Below are positions 27,801 to 33,895 of a stretch of 45,170 nucleotides of DNA, piece by piece. The DNA is from an uncultured bacterium (GTDB taxonomy: Bacteria > Verrucomicrobiota > Kiritimatiellia > RFP12 > UBA1067). The translations under genes and the position numbers were made by a program. The notes under the pieces were generated by a model. It was given only the letters and a program-made list of their open reading frames with translations. It made no database searches and had not been told where the DNA came from. Every line of letters begins with the position of its first letter. Position 1 is the stretch's first letter. The DNA lies in assembly GCA_902779075.1 (NCBI GenBank), contig CACZAK010000075.1, positions 1-45,170 of the forward strand. Reading direction: 5' to 3'.

Positions 27801-28656
27801 GGAACGTCCATTCGCCCGTCAGCCCCGCCTTCGTGTAGTGCGGCAACTTGGCCTCGTAAACGGACGCCTCGTCGTACAGCTCTACGTAATCGACGTACAT
27901 GAGGTTGTCCTCTCCGTTATCGTCTGCGCAGAGGAGAAGGTGCCCAACGCCGTTTATCTGCGTGAGCGGCTCGCCGGAGTCGGAGAAGTACGTCCTGTGG
28001 TTACCGTTGTTGGCGTTACCGCACAAAGTTGTTTCATCGAGCGTCACGTCCCAGCGCTGGTTTCCGGCGGAGACCGTGATCGTGTGCCACGCGCCGGGCG
28101 ACACGACATTCTTGTAGTAGTCGCCGCTCTTGAACCGTCCGCCGCCAAGGGTGGTGTTCGCATTGATGAAGAGATCGCCGTCAGTCGTACCGGTGCGGTT
28201 GAAGAAACAGTGCCACGTACTGGCGGCGGTAGTCCAGCAGCGTATCTTCATCGTCCAGTTGTGGTTCTTCACGGCATCCGGAATCGGCAGGGCGATGTGC
28301 GAGGATTTCGGGATCGCGATGGCGTAGTTGCCCTCGCAAAGGTTCGTCGCCGCAGTTGTCGCCTGGGCGTCCGGGCCTGCGTAGTCGGGCGAAACGACGT
28401 ACATCATCCCGATCGTGCCGGTATACTCCGAGCCAAGCGCGCCCGCCGCAACGGCGGCGTCAACCGTCCGCGTCCCCTTGCCCACGTAGTAGCACGGCTT
28501 GCCGGCGCCGCCGACCGTGGCCGCGAGGATGTTGGTCGACGTCGGGTTCGCGGGATCGTAGTTGTTGAAATCCCACTTCGCCACAAGCCCAGCTTGCACC
28601 TGAAGCGTCGCGCCTGCCGCGACCACAAGAGCCATTGCACAGATTCGTTCTCTCAT
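21838..28656 (-). CDS. Giant secreted mosaic protein: LamG, PKD, metallophosphoesterase, FGE-like, autotransporter-type repeats
   Basis: A 2272-residue exported protein (signal peptide about 1-24). Two LamG-like domains cover about 25-275 and 285-495, each with an IALP or LVMD...DNGEDN pattern, followed by a third LamG-like stretch. A PKD-like domain (about 675-770, FAIDFGDGTGECS) leads to a calcineurin-type metallophosphoesterase (about 885-1150) with WGDNQQG, YVAWGNHDTS and LSGHMHGYERIH, all metal ligands present. An FGE/SUMF1-like stretch (about 1190-1330, YRLPTVGELETAF, then NYLGFRLA) precedes a long beta-helical region (1345-2272) with autotransporter-type repeats, ending GFLLIVR. A palindromic repeat is embedded at 24121-24146. 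AGGAGG lies 7 bases before the ATG at 28656; a GTG at 28659 is too close. Confidence 0.8.
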   Translation of the reverse strand: MRERICAMALVVAAGATLQVQAGLVAKWDFNNYDPANPTSTNILAATVGGAGKPCYYVGKGTRTVDAAVAAGALGSEYTGTIGMMYVVSPDYAGPDAQATTAATNLCEGNYAIAIPKSSHIALPIPDAVKNHNWTMKIRCWTTAASTWHCFFNRTGTTDGDLFINANTTLGGGRFKSGDYYKNVVSPGAWHTITVSAGNQRWDVTLDETTLCGNANNGNHRTYFSDSGEPLTQINGVGHLLLCADDNGEDNLMYVDYVELYDEASVYEAKLPHYTKAGLTGEWTFPAGNPLKATVGRDLERLTRSGQTASFTDGTDGVLPGDGHSLAGMNNGFKCYHNLTNNSNYTLVMDVSIPDNANKVNNYHGLLQGKNNPDGPIWISCNSSDGIYIRYKGNVTSSVLGVKPGEWMRVVMTYNKSANTSVAFVNGKKYVTRTSMHTTISPSKGGYFVLLGDDNGEDKDTDISYAAFYDRILTDAEIAELHSRPLAQRADESFLPTVAPAGVWTADGAGGFAVSRGSTLAADGNGWEWARAAAPSAATYVFDITLPAVQTDGGVLVKNAANVASGIYGTGSTLSGSFTTTTAPANFLAGTMVSTWGYWSENALDRTAAHRLAVTWAASGRVHYYPTSTMTFLDGIGADVTRLAAYDSALTPDEIAALGGAGTTFSGNAPNAPTVSAALPADPVKARVDEVTFTVSATHPDGEYVSFAIDFGDGTGECSTQLVPPGTSVTFTHKYNEVGTMTPRVKAISQNGVEGAWTSLATPFEVVSVTVAARDVLVTWPWQQNVYTNRFTIMCEGVKDAEDATRWDGLEVQYGAGYAQKVTMTRVEGNGGTWIYSAHITVDGMEGQTIPYRLGYYGQALTFDDPADNTEGTVSLWTQSADESFTCAVWGDNQQGLRASYHVWDSDIFLYVTRMFQHAVSRDVDFGISTGDMASNGYYDSEIRPCILDSTDAIFGRTRPYYVAWGNHDTSKTVNKPYFETGAVDEPAYGTSASGNYYLYRGNVLFIFIDHGQMTAAATQTWLADLLATERAQAAKFRILVQHYPFWLECWGGNNNQALLETAKTGGIDMVLSGHMHGYERIHKDGIVQLTNGGAGYLDEEQNVSANYGDATFIGGHKDVPFLSARQKSVTETGVLGPAEPVRMGIVQSYGELKVEGATLTYTAHGFNADGSYIGVFDEFSITSKTVAASVPSPSQGVTCADPSTFAQFTETPVTNAKWKEYKDAVGEAFSFAEGAGGDPVVNVSKNEIEKFIAWLDAGYRLPTVGELETAFAGNMRRDVAEWTSSVDPYTGWCRILGSPALAAKGTWERAADRPCIATAGCHANYLGFRLATGAAPAEPAAPDAPLAPALAALAGIADPAAVYKWEGGALVDITAEWTNPAHDLVYDVPVIFTGEGVVSNNPTAYNLTFNAGLAAPNCTQLMKSGEGALTIKGAVKGGVCDSEGGWIISSEGALALEDVTFAGQGTQFRSGDRALLLKGDNDFSGADIYLDGANSNCTNYVATAAGDSRPPATLRARRMTNKGANPSGIGEDVSVVLSKEYQCAGTYNLYFDGTLEAEAFNVLGNVDPILRGAGTLNVGSVGLKSRAWVRLGISNIVLTTERPFRANSPGDQNYYNILLAGDAIRLSSTCDWSIPAKDKYGNSIYFLLQDDLCSRTTLTLDGPYDAVWAPTGYSASMGGHAFTYPWDLVMGGTGTLTLKTPTKGNIAVTNGTVKISALPCVGTTSTSGDGKWQIDGTLSLSLRQTINGVFAKGGALHYDFGASGVGEYNVLKGSNLSDGDIVVTTSLDESAEYAVIRDWSGGNLVLRVMPAGTRIAEWTGGGTAGNPLDAANWRVTDTAGNEIPGAAPNASTYIRLSGTTAMSFPATTGFEYAGLLLSEDIALAADCDWTGLGTVAFRDGAYVDLRGHKLDVNDFSAITSGKSGFTDSTTDAEHPGELHVHIAEDATFTNDKVVLDGNLRLVTEGLGVFVATKANQTYTGGTEAASGTLKCGARSSSWPFGGNGYKNAESQIITVDRGATLDLNGMTAFGYITIVFNGGTVKGSSSQLNCAKRLTADSYLEVTGDMKFQSSPLVMNGHTLEVSITWAKNLIFDSCSPEGPGKIDIKSGGYLLMQNIEHVSTNVDFIVGSALKINSASSIRDYEAVFNDNYNLGSAALNVYGTFKPSAHDYFYGCTLMDGSAIDLSNRTNALPMTAAFTTDGLKTLSFASGATVSVLARARNATRTANGKQLISWSAIPEGVTFLPAKKGQRLVPKADGLYLEGAGFLLIVR
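24121..24146. repeat. GGGAGGG-hairpin repeat inside the giant gene
   Basis: GGGAGG is followed by the 7-bp stem GGCGGCT (24126-24132) and its complement AGCCGCC (24139-24145). It is translated on the minus strand as AAGDSRPPA, interrupting the beta-helical region without breaking the frame. Confidence 0.7.
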
Positions 28657-28663
28657 CACGTTT

Positions 28664-28669
28664 CCTCCT
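28664..28669 (-). promoter_or_regulatory. Strong ribosome binding site of the giant gene
   Basis: AGGAGG on the minus strand, 7 bases from the ATG at 28656. It decides between the GTG at 28659 and the ATG. Confidence 0.8.
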
Positions 28670-28724
28670 GTTTCAAATTGGCATCTTCTTCAAAGACAAC
28701 CTCTACAACTTTTGGATGGCCTGT

Positions 28725-28733
28725 ATGATACCA
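28725..28733 (-). promoter_or_regulatory. Extended -10 promoter of the giant gene
   Basis: The minus strand reads TGGTATCAT. The predicted leader is about 60 bases and includes the AGGAGG site, so this gene is not leaderless. Confidence 0.55.
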
Positions 28734-28800
28734 TAATCTCACCGCCGCCCACAAGCCGAAAATGCCGGCGCGCGGGCGTGTCCTCGACCGATTCAATGGA

Positions 28801-30813
28801 TCACTTCACCCACACGGAGATCCGGCGGGCCTTGTACGCGCCGGCGTTCGCGGAGAACGTCCAGTCGGGGTGCCGGGTCGTTGCCGTGCCGATACCCACG
28901 TCGCAGGCCACGCGTGCGTTGTTGAAGTGGTTGAAGGAGAAGATCGTCTTCTTCGCCGCGAGGTCGTGTACCTGCAGGCAGCCGTAGCCGAACTTTGACG
29001 GATTGGTGGGCGTATCGTTGAAGTCGAACTGCCTGTCGTCGCCGCCCGCCGGCGTTGCCGAGCGCCTGGCCATGTAGGAGCTGTTGTAGAACTCGATGAA
29101 GCCGTCGGCGGAGTCCGTGAGCGGATTGACGGACGAGACGTTCGTGCGCACGGTGAGGTTGGCGACGGGCTGGCGGTAGAGGCGTGCGCCCGGCTTGGCC
29201 GTGAGGACGAGGTCGCCGCTCGAAGAGGCGAAAGCATCCATCGCCGCGAGCGCGAACGTCGTGTCGCCGTTCTTGTCCTGGAGTTCGAGGAGGTAGGCGA
29301 CGCGCGTCACGCCATCCTTCGTGGCAAGCATCTTGGGCGGATTGCGCGTGAAGTCGCACTTCTCCGGGATGTCATAGCGCTGCACGCACGTCATGCCCTT
29401 CAGCTCGGGCAGCTTTTCCGCCGCACCCATCGGCACGGGCGCGCCGCAGCGGAACGGGCCAACGGGCAGTCCCGCGCCGTTTACGAGATTCGGCGTCGAG
29501 CCGTTGTAGGGGGCGAAGCGCATGGCGAGCGGCACCTCCACGCCGGTGGCCGTCAGCACGATGTCCGAACCATCGATCTTCGCCTGTGCGGGCACCCACG
29601 CGCCGCAGACACCGCGCACCTCGAACTCGTTGGGCGGCAGGCCGTCGCGCGTCTTGAGGCCCTCGGCGTCGGCGAGGGACACGCGCAGCGCGTTCCCCTC
29701 CACCTTGTAGCCCTTCAGCGTGGGCGTGCGCCACGGGCGCGTGAACGTTCCGTACACGCGGTCGAGCGCCTGGTCGGCCATGCGCATCCCGACAGTGCGT
29801 TTGTCGGTGGGATGGATGTCGTTCACGTCGCCGACGTCGTTGATCACGGTGTAGCCGCTGTTCGGCACCTTCTCCGGGACACGTGCCTGCGCCTCCTGCA
29901 TGAGGGCAAGAGAGGTGTCCTTCGCGTTATTGTACTTGTAAGGCGCGAGCTGCACGAGAAAGTACGGAAAGTCGCCCTGGCCCCATTCGCGACGCCAGCC
30001 GCGCACGAGTGACACGGTCTTGTCGGTGTAGACGGCGCCGTCGCGCATGTTGTGGCAGCCCTGATACCAGATCGCGCCCTTGATGGCGAACGGTACGAGG
30101 CCCGACACCATGCCGTTCCAGAGCACGGTGGGGACGTCCTGCGGACGGTTCCACTTGCCGAGATTCTGAAGCATCCAGAGGTCGTCGGGATGTCCGGCGG
30201 GCGTCCACGGCTCGATGCCGGTACCGCCCCACGAGGAGTTGATGAGGCCCACGGGCACCTTGAGCGTCTTGTGGAGGGTTTCGCCGAAGAAGAACGCCAC
30301 GGCGCTCTGCGGCGGAATCGTTTCGGGCGTCGTCGTGACCCACGTAGCCTCCACGTCGTCAAGCGGGACATTGGATATCTTGTGTGCGACATTGAAGTGT
30401 CGGATGAGCGGCCAGTTCGCAGCAGCCACTTCCTTCTCCCAGTTCTTCACCTTCCGACGCGAACTCATGGTGAACTCCATGTTGCTCTGTCCCGCGCAGA
30501 ACCACACCTCGCCCACGACCACGTTCTTGAACACGCGCGTGTTGTCGCCCATCACGCGGAACTCGGCGCCTTCGGCGCACGCCCTCAGCGGCGCGAGCTT
30601 GAGGCTCCACTTGCCCTGAGCGTCGGCGGTGGTCGTAGCCGTCTGCCCCGCGAACGACACGGACACCTTCTCGCCCGGCGCGGCCTTGCCCCACACGGGC
30701 ACGGGCTGCCCCTGCTGGAGTACCATGTTGTCCCCGAACACGCGCGGCATCGACACCGCCGCCACGCACTCCGCTGCGACGAACGCAGTCACAATCCACA
30801 TTAATCGTTTCAT
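28801..30813 (-). CDS. Sialate O-acetylesterase-like SGNH hydrolase with extra C-terminal domain
   Basis: A 670-residue exported enzyme (signal peptide about 1-19). The catalytic part has the family order: MPRVFGDNMVLQQGQPVPVW, a small beta domain, VWFCAGQSNMEF with the nucleophile Ser (about residue 111), VGLINSSWGGTGIEPW, AIWYQGCHN, and DIHPTDKRTVGMRMA with the Asp-His pair. The usual WYQGESN block reads WYQGCHN here, an unusual variation. It removes acetyl groups from sialic acids or other glycans. After about residue 470 there is an additional region of about 200 residues (ending RRISVWVK) that I do not recognise, possibly carbohydrate-binding. AAGGAAG precedes the ATG at 30813. It lies 37 bases after nadD and is probably co-transcribed. 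Confidence 0.85.
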   Translation of the reverse strand: MKRLMWIVTAFVAAECVAAVSMPRVFGDNMVLQQGQPVPVWGKAAPGEKVSVSFAGQTATTTADAQGKWSLKLAPLRACAEGAEFRVMGDNTRVFKNVVVGEVWFCAGQSNMEFTMSSRRKVKNWEKEVAAANWPLIRHFNVAHKISNVPLDDVEATWVTTTPETIPPQSAVAFFFGETLHKTLKVPVGLINSSWGGTGIEPWTPAGHPDDLWMLQNLGKWNRPQDVPTVLWNGMVSGLVPFAIKGAIWYQGCHNMRDGAVYTDKTVSLVRGWRREWGQGDFPYFLVQLAPYKYNNAKDTSLALMQEAQARVPEKVPNSGYTVINDVGDVNDIHPTDKRTVGMRMADQALDRVYGTFTRPWRTPTLKGYKVEGNALRVSLADAEGLKTRDGLPPNEFEVRGVCGAWVPAQAKIDGSDIVLTATGVEVPLAMRFAPYNGSTPNLVNGAGLPVGPFRCGAPVPMGAAEKLPELKGMTCVQRYDIPEKCDFTRNPPKMLATKDGVTRVAYLLELQDKNGDTTFALAAMDAFASSSGDLVLTAKPGARLYRQPVANLTVRTNVSSVNPLTDSADGFIEFYNSSYMARRSATPAGGDDRQFDFNDTPTNPSKFGYGCLQVHDLAAKKTIFSFNHFNNARVACDVGIGTATTRHPDWTFSANAGAYKARRISVWVK

Positions 30814-30850
30814 CAGTTACTTCCTTTCCATTTCATTTGAAGGTCATGTA

Positions 30851-31366
30851 TCACGCACCGCCAAGGGCGGCGGCTACGCACGGTGGCACAAGGTCGTCGA
30901 CGGGTTCGCCCGCGAGCAGGCGGCGGCGGATCTCGGTGGAAGACTCGCGCGTGCGCGGATACGGCACGAACGTGCATTTCTGGCGCAACAGCTCCACGTC
31001 CTTCCATTTCGGAATATCCGCCACGTTGTCTTCCCCGATGATGTAGTAGAACGCCGCGCCGGGGAACCGTGCCTCGGCGGCACGGATCGTGTCAATCGCG
31101 TATGTGGGTCCCGAAGGTTGACGAATCTCGAAGTCCCACGCCTCGAAGCGCGGGTCCAGGTCGGCGACGAGTCGCACGAGCTCCCAGCGCCGGGCGTCGG
31201 AAAGACCGCCCGCGACGGCGCCGTCCGCCACCTTGAACGGATTGACCTTCGCGGGCACGAACAGCAGCCGGTCGAGGGACAGCTCCTCCACGGCCCGCCG
31301 GGCGATGCCCAGGTGGCCCGAATGGACGGGATTGAAGCTCCCGCCGAAGATGCCGATTCTCTGCAT
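30851..31366 (-). CDS. nadD: Nicotinate-nucleotide adenylyltransferase
   Basis: NadD transfers AMP from ATP to nicotinate mononucleotide in NAD synthesis. The 171-residue protein starts MQRIGIFGGSFNPVHSGHLG, with the nucleotidyltransferase GSFNPVHxGH motif, and has the second signature ESSTEIRRRL near the C-terminus; IGEDNVADIPKWKD matches the NadD GxDxxxxxxxW region. It is somewhat short for the family (usually about 190-210 residues) because the C-terminal helix after the ISSTxIR motif is brief. The ATG at 31366 is 8 bases from the end of a TGGTATACT promoter, so it is predicted to be leaderless. Its promoter overlaps the upstream part of the divergent sigma-factor promoter region. Confidence 0.93.
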   Translation of the reverse strand: MQRIGIFGGSFNPVHSGHLGIARRAVEELSLDRLLFVPAKVNPFKVADGAVAGGLSDARRWELVRLVADLDPRFEAWDFEIRQPSGPTYAIDTIRAAEARFPGAAFYYIIGEDNVADIPKWKDVELLRQKCTFVPYPRTRESSTEIRRRLLAGEPVDDLVPPCVAAALGGA

Positions 31367-31373
31367 GCCGCAG

Positions 31374-31382
31374 AGTATACCA
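31374..31382 (-). promoter_or_regulatory. Extended -10 promoter of nadD
   Basis: The minus strand reads TGGTATACT, ending 8 bases before the nadD ATG. It is divergent to the sigma-factor promoter that begins 14 bases away. Confidence 0.65.
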
Positions 31383-31395
31383 TAAAAGGGCGTGT

Positions 31396-31424
31396 TTGAT
31401 GCAATTAATGGATTATGGTACAAT
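31396..31424 (+). promoter_or_regulatory. Promoter of the ECF sigma operon
   Basis: TTGATG (31396-31401), a 17-base spacer and TACAAT (31419-31424) with TGG before it. This is a housekeeping-type promoter; no second, GAAC-type ECF autoregulatory promoter was recognised. Confidence 0.65.
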
Positions 31425-31433
31425 CTTGGCGCA

Positions 31434-31493
31434 ATGCGAAAAAACCATAAAAAATGCCAAGGGTCTCGACTCTTCATGCATCTTACATGTTGA
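31434..31493 (+). other. Possible leader peptide frame before the sigma factor
   Basis: An ATG 10 bases after the -10 opens a 19-codon frame (MRKNHKKCQGSRLFMHLTC) whose TGA overlaps the ATG at 31493 (TGATG). There is no ribosome binding site, but leaderless starts are common here. It may be real, or the sigma gene may simply start at 31454. Confidence 0.3.
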
Positions 31494-32083
31494 TGGATGA
31501 CGACAGCAAGATTCTGGAAGAGCTACGGGAACGCCCCGGCACGGGGGCGAAACTGCTCGTCGATGCATACGGACGCCGCCTTTACGCGGCGGCGATGCGT
31601 CTGTGCCGCAACGAGTCCGATGCGGAGGATCTCGTCGCGCGCACGCTCGCGCGCGCAATCCAAAGCATCGGTTCGTTCAAGGGCGAATCGGCGTTCTTCA
31701 CCTGGTTGTGCTCGATCCTGGCAAACTTCTTCAAGATGGACCTGCGCAGGAAAGGAGCCAATTCCCTTGAGTTTCCCGATGAGCTGCCGGAGGTGGCTGA
31801 CGAAAGGCCCTCTCCGGCGGAGTCCCTCGAGCGCGCGGACGACGCGCGCGAAGTACGCGCGGTCGTGGCGGCGCTTCCCGACAGGTTACGCGAAGCGGTC
31901 GTGCTTTTCTATTTCTGCGGGATGTCCGTTCCCGCAATCGCGGAATCGCTGGGAGCGCCCGAGGGGACGGTGCATTACCGGCTTCACGAGGCAAAGAGGG
32001 CGATCCGCGAAAAAATCGCCGGAAGAACCCAAGGATGCCCGCCTTTCGCGCATCCAACCAAATGCAAGGAGCAAAAGCCATGA
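31493..32083 (+). CDS. ECF-type RNA polymerase sigma factor
   Basis: A protein of about 196 residues. Region 2 reads LLVDAYGRRLYAAAMRLCRN, then DAEDLVARTLARAI and FFTWLCSILANFFKMDLRRK; region 4 reads LPDRLREAVVLFYFCGMSVP, then AIAESLGAPEGTVHYRLHEA, a helix-turn-helix for the -35 element. There is no region 1 or 3, so it is of the extracytoplasmic-function class. The start is uncertain: 31454 and 31487 are also in frame and none has a clear ribosome binding site; 31493 was chosen because it overlaps the stop of the short leader frame and leaves a normal N-terminus. Its stop overlaps the next gene by ATGA, pointing to an anti-sigma partner. Confidence 0.9.
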   Translation: MDDDSKILEELRERPGTGAKLLVDAYGRRLYAAAMRLCRNESDAEDLVARTLARAIQSIGSFKGESAFFTWLCSILANFFKMDLRRKGANSLEFPDELPEVADERPSPAESLERADDAREVRAVVAALPDRLREAVVLFYFCGMSVPAIAESLGAPEGTVHYRLHEAKRAIREKIAGRTQGCPPFAHPTKCKEQKP

Positions 32084-32502
32084 ACGACGCCATTCATAAA
32101 GAGACGGGATTCGACGAGCTCGACGCGGCACTCGCGGCGGCGCTCGGCGACGCGTCGGCATGGCCAGCCCCATGCGACGGATTTGAGGAAAGGTGCGTTG
32201 CGCGCGTGGAGGGAATTCTTAAGGGCAACAAGATGCGGCGTCCGTTCTGGTCGTTCGGCCGGGCAGCGTTCCTGAAGCTCGCGGCGTCCCTCGCGGTGCT
32301 GCTTGGTGTCTACGCTTTTGTGTTCTACGAGCTTGCGGATTCGGGTCCGCAGGTGTCGGAGCAACACCCTGCGTTGGAATTCTGTTCCACAGACGACATC
32401 GGATACCGGTGCGAACGCACAGTGAGATTTCTGGAAAAGAACGTATCGCGAGGGGCGGCTACGAAGTTCTTGGCGAAGGCGTGTACGGCGGACGGTATAT
32501 GA
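32080..32502 (+). CDS. Membrane anti-sigma-like protein
   Basis: A 140-residue single-pass membrane protein: a cytosolic N-terminus of about 60 residues (MNDAIHKETGFDELDAALAA...), a membrane segment at about 63-84 and a short outer tail with two Cys residues. No ZAS zinc motif (HxxxCxxC) is seen, so it is not a classical zinc anti-sigma factor. The role is inferred from its place: the ATG overlaps the sigma stop (ATGA), and AAGGAG stands 9 bases before the ATG, ensuring coupled synthesis. It would hold the sigma factor at the membrane until a signal arrives. Confidence in the gene is high, in the function moderate. Confidence 0.7.
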   Translation: MNDAIHKETGFDELDAALAAALGDASAWPAPCDGFEERCVARVEGILKGNKMRRPFWSFGRAAFLKLAASLAVLLGVYAFVFYELADSGPQVSEQHPALEFCSTDDIGYRCERTVRFLEKNVSRGAATKFLAKACTADGI

Positions 32503-32553
32503 TGTAGGCAGAAACAATTTCAAGTCAACAAAACAACAAACAAGGAGGCAACC

Positions 32554-33882
32554 ATGAAGAAAACGCTCAAGATCATCAAGTGGACCGCAATTACGGTCGT
32601 CGCAGCCTTTGTAGTGGCGTCGGCATACGTCGGAATGAATTCCTTTGACTGCGAACCGCCGGACATATCGAGGTTCATCAACCCAATGGAGGTGCCGACC
32701 GATGCGGACAACGTGTACTGCGCCTTGGTCGCCGCGACGAACGTGGTCAGCGAAAAGACCGGCAAGCTCGTACTTGAAGGCATATTCGAGAAGCACAAGG
32801 AGGCTTTTGAGAGGTATAGTCAGCATAAGGGCATGACGACGGAGGAAAGGGATTTGATTCTTGCCGAGGCGACAAAGCTGCTTGCTCTATTCCACGAGGC
32901 AGCGCAGCGCAAGACATGGTACGCCTTCGACCATGCTACCGGGAAGCGGCTGTTTTTCCCCGCCATCACCAGACTCTTTCAACTGTCCAGGCTTGCAGAG
33001 CTTGAGGCCATGCGCCATCTGGAGCGCGGAGAGACGGGTGCGGCGACAGGCGTTGTCCGCGACATGCTTTTGCTCGCGCGCAAGATAGAGAACGACTCGG
33101 AGTCCGCCGTCAGGTGGCTGGTGGCGAATGGCTGTCTTTTGCGGTATGCAGACAACATTGCCATGAAGCTCGTGCAATCGGGCAAGGCGACCGACGAGGA
33201 CCTTGTCCGCCTTCAGGACGCCCTGCGACAGTTCGAGCTGCCAAACAGGCACGAACGTGCGCAGAGGATGCTGAACAACGATTTTACGGTGTGCTGCGGG
33301 CAGATGATGGAACAGGTTGACACTTCGGAGATCTCGACTTTCCTGAAGAACAGGGACAACTCGACCGCACTGGATGCATGGGTGGCGCGGATCGTACCGC
33401 TGATCAGGCCCTACGCCTTTCATCGCAATCGCTCATGGACGACATACGCCAACCTACTTGACAAAATGAAGGAACGTTTCCGTCTCGGCTATGACAAGGC
33501 GGAGTGGGAAAAACTTGAAGAAGAGGCGCGCGTTGCGTACGGCGCTACAACCGGCTGGCGCTTTGGACCGAACTTTGCCGGCAAGAAGATGATAGAGGAG
33601 ACCATGCCGGCGTGGCAAGGCATTGCCATTTCCATCGCGAAAAGCAGCTTTCAGCACGCCGCCGCGGAAACGGTCGTTGCGGCGGCGCGGTTCAGGCGTA
33701 AGACCGGCGCATATCCTAAAACTCTGGCGGAACTTGTGCCTGAGTTCCTGCCGGCCGTGCCGGAAGACCCCTTCGCGCACGGCAAGGAACTGAAGTACGA
33801 CGCGACGCGCGGCGTCATCTGGACGGTCGGCAAGGACTCCAAGAAGAACCGCAACTACGAGTTCAACATCAACGGCCGCTGA
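32554..33882 (+). CDS. Membrane-anchored protein of unknown function with a pseudopilin-like C-terminal tail
   Basis: A 442-residue protein with one N-terminal membrane segment (about 9-30) and a long, mostly helical, charged outer region. The C-terminal segment AARFRRKTGAYPKTLAELVP...LPAVPEDPFAHGKELKY...DSKKNRNYEFNI resembles the tail of type II secretion GspG-like proteins and recurs in many Planctomycetes and Verrucomicrobia membrane proteins of unknown role. It starts 51 bases after the anti-sigma gene with a strong AAGGAGG, so it is probably the third gene of the sigma operon and perhaps the sensor or effector of that system; this is inference. Its stop is 13 bases from the stop of the convergent GH127 gene. 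Confidence 0.7.
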   Translation: MKKTLKIIKWTAITVVAAFVVASAYVGMNSFDCEPPDISRFINPMEVPTDADNVYCALVAATNVVSEKTGKLVLEGIFEKHKEAFERYSQHKGMTTEERDLILAEATKLLALFHEAAQRKTWYAFDHATGKRLFFPAITRLFQLSRLAELEAMRHLERGETGAATGVVRDMLLLARKIENDSESAVRWLVANGCLLRYADNIAMKLVQSGKATDEDLVRLQDALRQFELPNRHERAQRMLNNDFTVCCGQMMEQVDTSEISTFLKNRDNSTALDAWVARIVPLIRPYAFHRNRSWTTYANLLDKMKERFRLGYDKAEWEKLEEEARVAYGATTGWRFGPNFAGKKMIEETMPAWQGIAISIAKSSFQHAAAETVVAAARFRRKTGAYPKTLAELVPEFLPAVPEDPFAHGKELKYDATRGVIWTVGKDSKKNRNYEFNINGR

Positions 33883-33895
33883 CAGGCGGTTTGGC

